The notes under the pieces were generated by a model. That model ran no database searches and was not told the origin of the DNA. It worked only from the letters and a program-made list of their open reading frames with translations. A stretch of 64,000 bases of DNA. Source: Valencia hispanica. Taxonomy: Eukaryota; Chordata; Actinopteri; Cyprinodontiformes; Valenciidae. The DNA is taken from assembly GCA_963556495.2 (NCBI GenBank), contig OY747713.1, forward strand, positions 32,949,961-33,013,960, in the 5' to 3' direction. Below, one piece after another: positions 12,094 to 23,524 of the stretch. The stretch's first letter is position 1; every line of letters starts with the position of its first letter. A program made the translations under genes and the position numbers.

Positions 12094-14133
12094 GGCAAGG
12101 CAAGGCAATTTTATTTGTATAGCACACTTTCAACAGCAGGGTAATTCAAGGTGCTTTACATGATTTGGTGATTTAAAAAAAAACACATAAAAGAAACACA
12201 TTACACATGATACACAATAAAGCAAGAGAAAAATAAAAAAAAGCAAGAGAGCATGAACACATTTCATACATATGACATCAAGCATTTACTCAAAGGCAAT
12301 TCTAAACAGATGGGTTTTTAGTCTCGATTTAAAGCAGTTCAGAGTTTCAGCAGCTCTACACTCGTCAGGAAGTCTGTTCCAGATAAGGGGAGCATAAAAA
12401 GTGAAAGCTGCTTCTCCATGTTTAGTTCTGAGTCTAGGGATGTTTAGTAGGCTAGAGTTGGAGGACCTGAGTGGTCTTGGTGGTTGGTACCATGACAACA
12501 GGTCTTCAACATATTTTGGTGCTAAGCCATGTAATGATTTATAAACTAGTAAAAGTATTTTAAAGTCTATTGTCTGAGCTACAGGGAGCCAGTGTAAGGA
12601 CTTTAGAACTGGGGTGATGTGCTCTACTTTCCTGGTTCTAGTGAGGACGCGAGCGGCAGCGTTCTGGATCAGCTGCAGCTGTCTGATTGACTTTTTAGGC
12701 AGACCTGTGAAGATGCTGTTGCAGTAATCAATCCGACTAAAGATAAACGCATGGAGGAGTTTTTCTAGGTCGTGTTGCAAAATCAGTCCTTTAATCCTAG
12801 AGATGTTCTTCAGGTGATAGAACGCTGACCTTGTTATTGCCTTTATGTGACCCTGGAGGTTCAGGTCTGAGTCCATTACTACAACTAGGTTTCGAACCTG
12901 ATCAGTAGTTTCTAGCTGTATTAATTGAAGCTGTGTGCTGACTCTTGATCGTTCCTCCTTGGGTCCAAATATAATCACTTTGTTTCTATTCAGCTGGAGA
13001 AAGTTATGGCACATCCATCCATTTATTTGGTCAATGCATTGATTTAGGGTATGAATGGGTTCAGAATCACCTGGTGACATTGTAATGTAGAGCTGAGTGT
13101 CATCTGCGTAGTTATGGTAGCTAATGTTATTGGTTGCTATAATCTTGCCTAGTGGGAGCATGTAGATATTAAACAAGGGGGGCCCCAGGATGGAGCCCTG
13201 GGGCACCCCACATGTGATTTCTGTTCGTTCTGATGAAAAGTTTCCTATTGAAACATAGAAGTCCCTGTTCTTTAGGTAAGACTCGAACCAGCCAAGTATT
13301 GTACCAGAGAGTCCGACCCAGCTCTCCAGTCGTTCCAATAAAATATCATGATCAACAGTGTCAAATGCTGCACTGAGGTCCAACAGAACCAGCACTGTGG
13401 TTCTTCCACAGTCTGTATTTATGCGGATGTCATTAAATACTTTGACGAGGACAGTCTCGGTGCTGTGGTGAGCGCGGAAACCAGACTGAAAAGCATCAAA
13501 ACGGTTTGTCATTGTTATGAAGCCATTTAACTGCTGAAACACAGCTTTTTCAATAATCTTACTGATTAATGGGAGATTAGAGATTGGCCTGTAGTTCTGC
13601 ATTAACGTGTTGTCCAGATTTTTCTTCTTTAGCAGTGGTTTAATAACTGCTGTTTTTAAAGCCTGAGGGAAGACACCTGATAGCAGTGATGAGTTCACTA
13701 TTTGAACAAGATTAGAACCAATAACAGGAATAACCTTCTTTAGAAAAGCTGTGGGTAGGATATCAAGACAGCAGGAGGAGGAGCTTAATTGGATAATGAT
13801 TTTTTCAAGGCTGTTCTGGTTTAATTCGTGGAATTCAGACATTATCTCTACATTGTTGTTGATTGGAGATAGCACTGGTTGTGGGTTCGATATTGAGGTA
13901 CAGATTGACCGTCTAATTGTTAGAATCTTTTCAGTGAAAAAGCTGGCAAATTAATTGCAGGCCCTGGTAGAATTTAGTTCAGGGGCTACTGTCACTAAAG
14001 GATTAGTTAGTCTTTCCACTGTTGCAAATAGAGTCTGTGCATTATTAATGTTTCTGTTGATGATTTCAGAAAAGAACGATTCCCTAGCATCTTTTATAGT
14101 TAGCTGACATCTATTCAGTCTCTTTTGTAGATC
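12094..14133 (-). mobile_element. 5'-truncated L2-type LINE, GGCAA-tail family
   Basis: An antisense insertion of about 2.0 kb that starts with the tail repeat 'ggcaaggcaaggc' at 12094 and the complement of a 3' UTR. It holds the RT half of ORF2 (12286-13953 and beyond) and stops abruptly at about 14133, before the endonuclease. Truncation at the 5' end is usual for target-primed reverse transcription. No convincing TSD was found. It belongs to the same family as the fragment at 1-277 and sits inside the TTAA-flanked element, so it inserted after it. Confidence 0.88.
12286..14130 (-). pseudogene. L2 ORF2 reverse transcriptase (partial)
   Basis: A 529-codon open frame (13875-12286) encodes most of an L2-clade RT. 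It shows [56 protein letters not shown] and the catalytic YADD at 13099-13110. The C-terminal part contains [35 protein letters not shown] and the end [15 protein letters not shown]. The frame continues upstream with one in-frame TAA at 13951-13953 to about 14130, through sequence like DLQKRLNRCQLTIKDARESF. There is thus one nonsense mutation, but the annotated 529 codons have no frameshift, which suggests a fairly young copy. The enzyme would reverse transcribe its own RNA at a nicked chromosomal target. Without the endonuclease domain this copy is not autonomous. Confidence 0.9.
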
Positions 14134-14320
14134 TCACAGTGAACCTGGAGTCGAGTTTTCCGCCATTTTCTCTCGGCTCGTCGACACTCTCTTTTTTCAC
14201 TACTATATATAGACATCGCAGACCTACCTATGCTGTGGGAAGCCCGCCCTCCCTCTCTCCCTTCTCCCCTTCGCTCCTCTCTCCCTCATATTCAGTCAAG
14301 TGCCGCCATTACTGAATTCT

Positions 14321-14577
14321 AGTGATGGGAATTCCAGCTCTTTTTGGAGAGCCAGTTCTTTTGGCTTGACTCACCATAAAGAGCTGGCTCTTTGGCTCCT
14401 CAGATTTTCTGTTGCTTAAAGTGTATTAATTACCTAAATTAATGCAAAGCGATGTGTACCAAAACAAGCAGAAAAAAAAAAAAAAAAAAAAACGGCTCCC
14501 AATGACGAGCCGGCTCCCATCGTTCACTTCAAAGAGTCAGCTCTTAGAGCCGGTTCGTTCGCGACCGACACATCACC
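14321..14577. mobile_element. Short hAT relic, same family as 21673-23366
   Basis: The left end is AGTGATGGGAATTCC followed by repeated 'agctctttttggagagcc' type motifs. The right end is the complement of GGTGATGTGTCGGTC with the same 'gagccggctc' motifs. Both ends align with the two ends of the hAT element at 21673-23366. The copy is 257 bp, includes an A-run, and has no coding sequence. The flanking octamers do not match, so no TSD is claimed. Confidence 0.6.
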
Positions 14578-14772
14578 GATTCGAAGTACGAACTCCACCG
14601 TCAAAGATGCAGAAAGTTTCTTCACGCAATGATGCATGAAGAAGACATACTCGTGTCAGCCTTTTATTTTAATCAGCTAAAACCATTTCTACCAGAATCG
14701 TAGTGCACACGTGAGTTGCTCTGTTGTTGACTGCCAGAATCAATACATGGAAATATTTTTTCTATTTTTTTA

Positions 14773-14883
14773 ACGCCGGAATCCTTTACGAATTTGGGAC
14801 AATATCAGGCGAAGTTGGCATCGAAGCTCCGTTTGGAAAAAGGGGCCATTCCAACAATCAGAGGCTTGCCTGCAATTGAAATG
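14773..14883 (+). pseudogene. THAP-domain exon fragment (Kolobok-type transposase)
   Basis: The frame from 14773 reads TPESFTNLGQYQAKLASKL and then RLEKGAIPTIRGLPAIEM. This is the C-terminal part of a THAP zinc-finger domain: the P-x-S/C-F segment, an L-rich stretch, and the terminal A-V/I-P-T motif. A consensus splice donor (GTAAGG) follows at 14884. The N-terminal C-x-x-C half and the central H-F of the zinc site are not seen. The T-rich sequence just upstream may be an intron end or decayed exon. THAP domains bind DNA and occur at the N-terminus of Kolobok and P-element transposases and in host THAP genes. Its position inside TTAA-flanked inverted repeats makes a transposase origin more likely. 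No other exon was recognised. Confidence 0.55.
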
Positions 14884-15213
14884 GTAAGGCTGTGTTTTTA
14901 TTGCTCTGCAGCTAACTGCTAATGTGGCTATTGTATGCTAGCGGGAGCAGTAGATATGGGTTAAGCATTACCTGCGGTGTCAACCCCCCTCCTTCCTGCC
15001 ACCAATCAACGCACCCCTCATTTGCATTATTACAATGCCCGTCCACGACAGCCAAAGTATCGCATCAGATCTCGCGAGACAATAATGCCTTCAGAAATAA
15101 GGGTCAGAGGAGCTCTGTGTTAATTTTTTTTCAACTTTTTTTTATTAGAAGGGCCTGAAAGACTGTAATAGAGCGTGGGTATCCAAGATAATACTAGGTT
15201 ATGACTCCTTTAA

Positions 15214-17852
15214 AAGATAAAACCCCTCACTGTATTGCATATTTTAGCCACCAAACAGGAAACTGCAGCTGCTGCGACCGCTGTAATAACTTTATATTGG
15301 AAGGTGTGTGTGTGTGTGTAGGTGTGTTTGCGTGTAACATCACATGGCTGGTCCAATCATATTCATCAAGCTAAAATAAACAAGTCAGCTAGCCTGCCAC
15401 GGAGCAGGGTTCTCCAAGAACATATGTCACCAGAGTGACTAAGTGGGGCTTCTGGTTAGCCTCATTCGTGGAACCGAATTATGGGAAATTAAGATTGTCA
15501 AAGTAAACCTGGTTTTTGAGATTACCTCGCTTTGTGGAACAGCCGTCTAGTGTTCCACATAATCGCCTTATTTTCTCACACCAGTATAGCAACATAGTTC
15601 GATCAATAGATCGATGGTGAGACGGAGGAGGCAGTGGGAAGAACTGAGTCAGTGTAAAAAGACGACCAAAGGTTTCACAGGACATAAACACACTGAAGAG
15701 GACGACTTCAGTGGCTTTAGTGAGGAAGAGGATAGTGAAGAAAGTGACCAATGACTTTTCTGGTAGGCTAAAGTATTTTTTATTTTCTAACCAGGCATGT
15801 TACTGTCATGTTGGTGCAGTGTTTTATTTTCTAACTAGACATGGTACTGTTTTGTGTTGTGTTGGTGCCATGCTGCCAATTTTCAGGCAGAGTTGGAAAA
15901 GAAAAAGCATGTCTTAAATTAAAACTAGAAAAGCACAGACAAGGCCACTTATTCCTCCCCCATCCCCATGTTGTTATCCAATTCTAACTTTCAGTAATTT
16001 TCCAATAAAATGTCTGTTAATGAGACGCATGGCTGTGCTCCTTCAGCAGTGAGAAATTCAAGGTTGATGCACGAGGGGAGCCACTTGGGAGCTCTCTGGT
16101 CAGTGGGTGGATATGTGCTTCATATCGGATCAACCCCATAATTTCACCAGTTGGTTCTGGTCCCATTTTGGACATTTCCTGAAAGTTGCATTAAAATCTG
16201 TCCATAGGTTTGTAAGTTAAGTTGCTAACAGACAGACAGACAGACAGATGGCACGAAAACTTTATCTCCTGACGGAAGTAATAAAAGACACCTTTTGTGT
16301 ACTGTCTTTCTGTGTAAATATATCATGTTAAAACATGAAAACATATGGCTAATATTCAGGTGTGCCCTATATATGTACAAAATGCATTTTCTTTTAAAAT
16401 TTAGCTGGTGCGGCTTATATTCAGTTGCGCTCAATAGGCGGAAAATTATGGTATCTATCTTGGTATCTGTCCTTACATCACTGAACGTAGATATTGCTGG
16501 AAGTGTGGACAAATAGAACAAGATCCATGATAGTAAATAAAACAGTTTATGATTTAAACATAATGTATTGTAAATTTGAGTTGTTAGACTGTCCATGCAG
16601 CAACACCACCTAATTCACATTAAAATTAAAACCCAATGCAGCCTCATAAGCCTTTTTCTGCACCTGGCGTTCCCCTTATTGTTATGATGTATTTGTGATG
16701 CTCATAGGCTTTTATTAATAATTCTTTCTTAGCCTAGAAGAAGAACACAGCTCTTTCCCTTCCTTTCCTTCCATTCTCACTTATCTAGCATTGATTGACA
16801 GGGGCTGCCTTTAATGTAGCGTGGATGCACATGAGCCTGGCTGGTTAAGCCTCGCTTGAATTAACGGGAATTGATCCACCTGAGCTTCAGTCGTGGAACT
16901 TGCCGTGAACTGTTAGGCTAATTCAAGCGAGGATATTTCAAATAAGCCTAGATTTCTTTGAGCTCACTTCATGGAACAGCCTTGAGGTTCAGTCTTTAAG
17001 TATATGTGTTGCTTTAGATGTGCTCCCATTCTAAATAGTGTATGTGTGCCTTTCCTTGGTTTTTTTCATTGTTTATTTTCATGTTCAAGCTTCAACTAAA
17101 CCTTCGGTGAAGGAGATTTCAGTGCTCTATGAGTACTCCCAGATGGTAAAGTAATTATTAGCTGTATTCACCAGAAAGTATGTCAAGCCATCTAATTTGT
17201 AGTTTAACACATCCAGTAGGCCGATGTGATAGAAATTCCAAGTGCAAACAGTGTGAGATTAAACAACATCATTATTGGATCACTGCTGGGATATTTGAAT
17301 TGCTCTTCCATCAATTCGTTGGCAGTTGCACACATGTAATGTATAAATCATGTGTAAGAGGCGTGGGGCTCATAAAATGGATTTTTATGAAATGTTAATG
17401 AGGCAACACTATCAGGTAATCAAGTTATATATGGAATAGTGTCAAACACATGGTAGTGCAGATCCAGACTGTTTCTTACCTATGCCATCGTGTCTTCTTA
17501 CAACATCTCATTTTCCAAGTTGAGAAGAACAGATGTAACTTTAGTCTCCCTTTACTATTTCAAATCCTGGTGATGTTTTTAAAAGTTATGATACATTTAA
17601 AAGTACAATGAAAGATTGAATGTATCGTTTCAAAAAGTGGCTTGGGTTGGTATAATCATGTTTATACTATGGTACTGCAGTGTTCAATCAATTATTTGAA
17701 ACATAATGTGATTCATCACATTGAAATTTCTGTTTAGAAAGACTGCAAATCACAAGAACAATATGATAGTTAAGAGTTTTGAAACCATAACCTTTTAAAT
17801 CCTTGGAATACCTTAATACTGGCAGCTGGCCAATATGTAGTCTAAAATGAAT

Positions 17853-17910
<58 letters not shown>

Positions 17911-20018
17911 TAATATACCTTACAGTTTGTAAAATGCTATGTGTTTTGTCCAATTCATTTGTGTGATGTCAAGATTTCTAATCTTCATAGCAAAACTAAA
18001 TTGATAGGTTAGGTTAGAAAATGGTTAAAGTCATGTGGGTCTAACACTGTGAGTGACTGAAAACTTATTCAAGCATATTCAAGCTGGTGACATAAATTCA
18101 ACATTATATAGACTAAAGCTTCCTATTAACTTTCAGACTGTGCTTCTATGATTACATTATATCTAAATACAAGTTATATCAAAAGTGGTAATAGGTGAGA
18201 AGTCTGAACAATATACAACATTTTCCATATTGCTAGATGGCTATTCAAGGCTATACTTTATTATATTATATATGCATATGACAATAAACCAAAGATCTTG
18301 CAAACATGGGGATGTTCTTTTTTTTCTGCAGAAAAAAATGTCATACAGAATTTCAAAAGTAGCATCCGTTTGAGGAAAAGAGGAGTATTTTTGAAAACTC
18401 ACGTCAAACTACAGCATTTGTCAAAAGACTTACAAAACATCTAGAAAGAATTCTGACATAACTCAGTGCCTTGGAGCTGTCGTTTCTAGTCTATTTCAGA
18501 AACTTGATCTTGCTATCTTAACCATCATAGAAATACTCGGTTTAGTTTGACATGTGAGTCAAAGGATAAAATAATTCCACAATGCTCACACGTGCACATT
18601 TATGATCCTGACGGAACTCTCAAACTTGCTGTCTGTTGATGGGTGCAGTTATAAAAAGTATAAAAAACCTAAGCGTGTTACCAGCTCTGTAGAAAAGTAT
18701 GTGTATGTTACCCTTTTCTCTGACAAACATTATGTTGTTTTCCACATTGGGAATTGACATTTTCTTCTGTATATGCCATTTCACGGGCAGGGCCATGACT
18801 TTTTGTACCACAACAAACACCCACTTTTCACTTTGAAATCGTTTGGTTCCATTTTCACACACCCACACCATTCCCATGTGCAGTCAGGCATTTGCTAATT
18901 CTGTAACTTTTTAGTGGGTCAACCCCTTAAGGCTGGCCCGAACTTATACTCAGGTAGGAACAGAATGCGGATTCCTATGTACATGTGGCCTAATTAGGCA
19001 AAGAACAAAAAGATCATATTCTCTTACACCTAGAGTTTCTAATTACAGGAAACACCTCATTTTCCTTTCATATGTATTCAAGACTGAAATAGACATCCAA
19101 GAGGAAAAAATGCCTTAAAGTACAAAGTATAAAATACTCTGCCTCAGGTAAAATATCTCTGCTTCAGGGCCTGGGCCCACTCGCTTTAAAAGAGTTTCAG
19201 ATTTTTCCGGTTTCCAGAGTCATCTCTTTTCTTTTGCCTTTTCCTATTAAACATAAACTAAAATCAGACAGGAAACAAAAAAAAAAGGATGGAAAAGAGC
19301 AGGAGGGCAGAGCTCTGTGCTTTCTCAAGACAATGCACCTTTAACTCAATGCTTTGGGCGGTGATGTTTTATGAGACATTTTTATCACATCCTGTCAGTT
19401 CTGGAGATCTGTGAGGTAAGTACCACCTGCGGGGAAGATCACACAGTCTAGCAGGCCAGCCATAGCAGTCAACAACAAGGCTACGGTTCCCCCAAGGGGT
19501 GACGTTAGTGACCGGGAAACACTAGAAACAAAGTTCTGTTGGCTTCATGTGACAGATTGTTAGCTGATGTTCGAGTTTCATGCTGGGGGGTTCACAAAAT
19601 GTATCCGGAAAGGAATAAATAAGTAAAGGCATCTGGTTTTAGAATTCCCAAGACAGAGTTCTACCAAAAAATGAAAGCCAAAGCAGGAGAGAGATTTGAG
19701 AATGGCATTCTCAAAAAATACTTTGCTACTGGAACACAACTGGTAATGATCTAGTGGTTTAAAAGACTGGCTGTGGTCATAGTTTGACCTATGAAGCACA
19801 TTTAACCAAAGATTATTGGCACAGGTGGTAAAATTGTGTAAAAAGCCTTAAAATGAGTTGACCATTTATTCAGTGAAAATGATAAAAAGGTATTTTTTTC
19901 TCCTATAACATTTCAATTAGTTGGATCCTGTAGAGGAAAATACAGCTGTACATTTGATTAATCCTCTCGGGAGAATCTCTCTAGATCATCCAGTTTGATA
20001 GTCCTAGTTCCTCTCTAA
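15214..20018. other. Unassigned 4.8 kb with scattered repeat relics
   Basis: No gene recognised. At 15360-15570 and 16810-16985 there are related phrases ('cgctttgtggaacagcc' and 'acttcatggaacagcc') that may be the ends of one decayed DNA transposon. A patch at about 16340-16455 ('gtgcggcttatattcag', 'gcgctcaataggcgg') resembles a common fish MITE end. A short (CAGA)n run lies at 16231-16247. None could be bounded. Confidence 0.35.
17865..17908. repeat. (TA)n microsatellite
   Basis: About 22 TA units after an A-run. Confidence 0.95.
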
Positions 20019-20250
20019 CCCCCGATTTCCACTGCATGAGCTCCGTTCCGCTCCGGTCCGCCACACACTATAGAATAGAAAATAGAATCGATCCTATTTT
20101 TGCGGATGGCAAAACAGCGGCCTGCGCCGCTCGGCGGTGGCAGTGGAAATACTCTCATTGACTACAATGGGAGCGTTTTTGCTGCGGAGTGCGTGCCGGA
20201 GCAGTGCGGAGTGCGTGCCGGAGCGGAGAGCATGCAGTGGAAATTGGGGA
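20019..20250. mobile_element. MITE with 'ATTTCCACTGCATG' ends
   Basis: CCCCGATTTCCACTGCATG at 20020-20038 is mirrored by its complement at 20231-20249 with one mismatch. The interior has repeated CCG-rich units (ctccgttccgctccgg and gtgccggagcggag), also inverted. Left flank TAA and right flank TTA suggest a decayed 3-bp target of the PIF/Harbinger kind, but this is weak. There is no coding capacity. Confidence 0.6.
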
Positions 20251-20744
20251 TTATGCTCTTTTCGACTGACCCCACAGGATTTTTCCCCCGTGGATTTCAA
20301 TTTTGGATCTGATAAAAGTGGGATTAGGTTAAATTTTGTGCCTGGTGAACCATTTATGTAATGATGTGGCCATATTTCTTTTGATACACCAGGGTAAAAA
20401 AGTATTTGGCAGCCACCGATTGTGCAAGTTGTCTCACTTAAAAAGATTAAAGAGGTCTGTAATTTTCATCATAGGTACACTTCAACTGTGAAACACAGAA
20501 TGTAAAAAAAAATAATAATAATCCAGAAAATCACATTGTATGATTTTAAAAGAATTTATCTGTAAAATGGTGGGGAAAATCAGTATTTAGCACCCACAAA
20601 CGCAAAGATTCTGGCCTTATCAGACCTGTTACTTCTTTAAGAAGCTCTTCTATTCTACACTATTTACCTGTATTAATGGCACCTGTTTGAACTCGTTATC
20701 TGTATAAAAGACACTTGTCCACACCTTCAAACAGTCAGACTTCA

Positions 20745-21675
20745 ACCATCGCCAAGACCAGAGAGCTGTCCAAGGAAACCAGGGACAAGATTATACACCT
20801 ACACAAAACTGGAATGAGCCAATCTACAATAGGCAAGCATCTTGGTGAGAAGAGATCAAGTGTTTGAGCAATTATTAGAAAATGGAATAAATACAAGATC
20901 ACTAACAATCTCCCTTGACCTGGGGCTTCATGCAAGATCTCCCCTCATGGGGTACACATGATCTTGAGAACAGAGAGGAAAAAGCCCAGATCTACATGGG
21001 GGGAACTGGTCAATGACCTGAAGAGAGCTAGGACCACAGTAACAAAGGTCACTATTGGTAACACACTACGTCGTCTTGGATTAAAATCATGCAGCGGCCC
21101 TGCTAAACCAGCATATGTGCAGGCCCATCTAATATTTGCCAGAGACCATCCATATGATCCAGAGGAGGATTGAGAGGATATCATATTGTCAGATGAAACT
21201 AAAATAGAATTATTTGGTATAGACCCCACTAGCCTTGTTTGGAGGGGAAAGAATGCTGAGTTGCATCCCAAGAACACCATACCCACTGTGACGCATGGGG
21301 GTGGAAACATTATGCTTTGGGGCTGCTTTTCTGCAAAGGGGACAGGACGACTGATCTGTATTAGGGAAAGAATGAATGAGGCCATGTATTGTGAGATTTT
21401 GGGCAAAAACCTCCTTCCCTCACTGAGAGCACTGAGCATTTCAAGGTTTTGGAGTGGCCTAGTCAGGCTCCAGACCTCAATCCAATAGAGAATCTGTGGA
21501 AGGAGTTGAAAGTCTGTGTTTTGCCCAGAGACAGCCCCGAAACATCACAGCTCTAGAGAAGATCTGCATAGAAGAATTAGCCAAATACCAGCCAACGGTG
21601 TGTGGAAACCTGGTGAAGACCTACAGGAAATGTTTGATCTCAGTCATTGACAGCCAAGGTTACATTACAAAGTAA
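20745..21675 (+). pseudogene. Tc1-like transposase, dead
   Basis: The DNA-binding region reads [20 protein letters not shown] and [17 protein letters not shown] followed by a stop. The catalytic part includes [19 protein letters not shown], then [11 protein letters not shown] with the first aspartate, and [19 protein letters not shown]. The conserved D-N-D-P-K-H block with the second aspartate is deleted: sequence jumps from SVRAL-like codons straight to the region before PDLNPIEN, which holds the third acidic residue. Stops also occur after DPEED and in the helix-turn-helix region. Tc1 transposases cut and paste DNA at TA sites with a DDE triad. This copy cannot encode one. Confidence 0.85.
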
Positions 21676-22275
21676 TAATGTGTTGGGCACAAACAAAACG
21701 CCTCTTAAAGCGACTGATCGGAGCCTGCTCCTTCTTGGGGGAGCGGAACTGGAGCCGCTTTTAAAAGAAATTTCATTTTGTTCAAGCTGCACATGACTGG
21801 TCAACTCCACAATATTTGGTGTGTGTATTTGCACTGAGCAGGAGGTGGCGGGAGCAGGAGGGGGACAGGAGAGGGAGGGGGACACAGACACAGATAGCGC
21901 AACAAACACACAGAGAAACAGGAGGGAGAGGAGAAAAAAGTGCTATAAACAACACACAGTGGAAAGCTGAGAAAATGAGTGACCGCAGATAACGCAGCAA
22001 AATTTAGATCCATTTCAATTATACTGACTATTCAGGAGGCAGAGTTTAGAGAGTTTAAATATATCATATTGAGCAGGTTCTGCAGTTATCTACATTGTCT
22101 TATGTTGTTTCACTGTAAATAGTTTCATCCATCCATCCATCCATCCATCCATCCATCATCTTCCCCTTATCCGGGGTCGGGTCATGGGGGCAGCAGCTTA
22201 AGCAAAGAGACCCAGACTTCCCTCTCCCTCATCCGTGAACAAGACCTCCAGGTACTTAAACTCCTCCACTTGGGG

Positions 22276-22349
22276 AAGAATCAGAATCAGAAAGGGTTTT
22301 ATTGCCAAATGTTGGGTAGGTTTACAACATTAGGAAATTGCTGCGGTAC
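22276..22349. mobile_element. Small LINE/SINE-tail insert inside Rex3
   Basis: A 74-bp stretch starting 'agaatcagaatcagaaaggg' and 'ttttattgccaa' interrupts the otherwise continuous Rex3 3' region ('cctccacttggggaag' then 'tcatccccgacctgg'). The repeated GAATCA unit and 'ttttattgccaa' are typical of the terminus of another fish retroposon. Its clade is uncertain. Confidence 0.55.
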
Positions 22350-22472
22350 CTCATCCCCGACCTGGAGCGGGCACCCTACCCTTCTCTGGCTCAAGACCAT
22401 GGAATTGGATTTGGAGGTGCTGATTCTCATCCCAGCTGCCTCACACTCAGCTGGGAACCGCTCCAGCGAAAG

Positions 22473-23021
22473 CTATAGATCATGTTCCGATGAAGCCAAC
22501 AAGACCACATCATCTGCAAAAAGCAGAGACCCAATCCTGAGGCCATCGAAACGGATCCCCTCAACACCTTGGCTGCGCCTAGAAATTCGGTCCATAAAAG
22601 TTATGAACAGGGTTGGTGACAAAGCGCAGCCTTGGTAGAGTCCAACTCTCACCAGAAACGAGCCCAGCTTACTGCCGGCAATGCGAACCAAGCTCTGACA
22701 CCGGTCGTACAGGGACCTAACGCCTTCTCCAAGTCCACGAAACACATGTAGACCGATTGGGCGAACTCCCACGCACCCTCCAGGACCCTGCTGGTCCAGT
22801 GTTCCACGGCTAGGATGAAAACCGCATTGTTCCTCCTGGATCCGAGGTTCGACTATCTGTTGGACCCTCCTCTCCAGAACCCCTGAATAGACCTTACCAG
22901 GGAGGCTCAGAAGTGTGATCCCCCTGTAGTTGGAACACAGTCTGTGGTCCCCCTTTTTAAACAGGGGGCCTAGGGTGTCCTGGTGCCAAGTGCACATATG
23001 GACACCCTTATGCTTAAACAT
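22473..23021 (-). pseudogene. Rex3 reverse transcriptase fragment
   Basis: One frame of 182 codons carries RTE/Rex3 RT blocks: GPLFKKGDHRLCSNYRGITL, LSLPGKVYSGVLERRVQQIV, then a junction at FHPSRGTLDQQGPGG, and further on RSLYDRCQSLVRIAGSKLGS and the catalytic LLFADDVVLLASS (codons at 22506-22520). Normal Rex3 has an extra stretch containing the first catalytic aspartate (the D-L-E-K-A-Y-D type block) between GTLDQ and the RSLYDR block. It has been lost here, so the copy cannot be active. The endonuclease is absent. Confidence 0.85.
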
Positions 23022-23524
23022 GGTGTTCGTTATTTACAAATCAAGAGCACAGAATTGTAAATAAGTATTATTATACTATAAGTAATATTTTACATGCAAT
23101 CACTCTTTGTTTTTGTACTTAAACATTTCTTTTTTTGTAGCACTCTGTTACATGTTGAATATAATGAGCCATATAAATAAAAAACATTTGATACAATTGT
23201 TTGTAGATTTGTAACTCATTTTACACATAATTTTACATGATTTTTGGTGATATATTAATTTAACTAACAAAAAATGCGAGGAGCCGTCTGGGAGCCGAAA
23301 GAGCTGGTTCTTTTTAGCGAGCCGAGCCATAAGAACAGGCTCACCTAAAAGAGCCAGAATTCCATATTACAAAGTATTGAGGTGAACTTGTGTGATCGAG
23401 CAAATACTTATTTTTTTCACCATTATGCCAATAAATTCTTTTAAAAAATCATACGATGTAATTTATTGGATTTTTTTATTATTCTGTCCCTTACAGTTGA
23501 AGTGTACCTATGATGAAAATTACC

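Larger units (their letters stand above)
11881..15209 (+). mobile_element. TTAA-flanked DNA transposon, Kolobok-like, interrupted
   Basis: The left end AGGAGTCATGACCT and the complement of the right end AGGAGTCATAACCT form a 14-bp inverted repeat with one mismatch. It is flanked by TTAA on both sides (11877-11880 and 15210-15213). TTAA targets are used by piggyBac and Kolobok superfamilies. A THAP-domain exon fragment at 14773-14883 favours Kolobok, whose transposases carry THAP domains. About 1 kb of the element's own sequence remains after removing an antisense L2 (12094-14133) and an hAT relic (14321-14577). The catalytic domain was not found, so this is a deletion derivative. Confidence 0.65.
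22126..23056 (-). mobile_element. Rex3 (RTE clade) LINE, 5'-truncated
   Basis: It starts on the plus strand with an (ATCC)n array at 22126-22157, the complement of the GATG-type tail of Rex3. It continues with the characteristic 'cttatccggggtcgggtc' phrase and ends near 23056. It lies within the hAT element. An internal deletion between two RT blocks and a 74-bp foreign insert (22276-22349) are visible. Confidence 0.85.
21673..23366. mobile_element. hAT element with 8-bp TSD, inserted in Tc1
   Basis: The octamer TTACAAAG occurs immediately left (21665-21672) and right (23367-23374). The uninterrupted Tc1 sequence can be reconstructed by removing the insert and one octamer, and it matches the corresponding site of the other Tc1 copy (ttacagagtgttgagg at about 39535). 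The ends carry inverted 'gagcc..aaagagctgg' motifs that align with the short relic at 14321-14577. No transposase was seen. A Rex3 LINE fills the middle. Confidence 0.8.
20387..23524 (+). mobile_element. Tc1-like transposon, copy 1, interrupted and 3'-truncated
   Basis: The left end begins after TA (20385-20386) with 'caccagggtaaaaaagtatt' and a long inverted repeat holding 'aattttcatcataggtacac'. The same motif returns in inverse orientation near 23505-23524, but about the last 80 bp of the right end are missing where the Rex1-type LINE begins. The copy at 38526-39761 keeps the full right end (complement CAGTGGGGCAAAAATG), so the loss here is clear. An hAT element (21673-23366) splits the 3' part. 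Confidence 0.85.

Noticed and set aside
14313..14584. Target-site duplication for the hAT relic at 14321
   Set aside because: The octamers tgaattct and cgattcga match at only half their positions.
14773..14883. THAP exon as part of a host THAP gene
   Set aside because: It is inside inverted repeats with TTAA flanks, lacks a recognisable N-terminal half, and no further exon was seen. A host origin cannot be fully excluded.
19400..19540. Minus-strand open frame reading TSPLGGTVALLLTAMAGLLD, possibly a membrane-protein exon
   Set aside because: It is only about 45 codons long, with no partner exon or recognised family; the upstream 'tttgtttctag' acceptor is suggestive but not enough.
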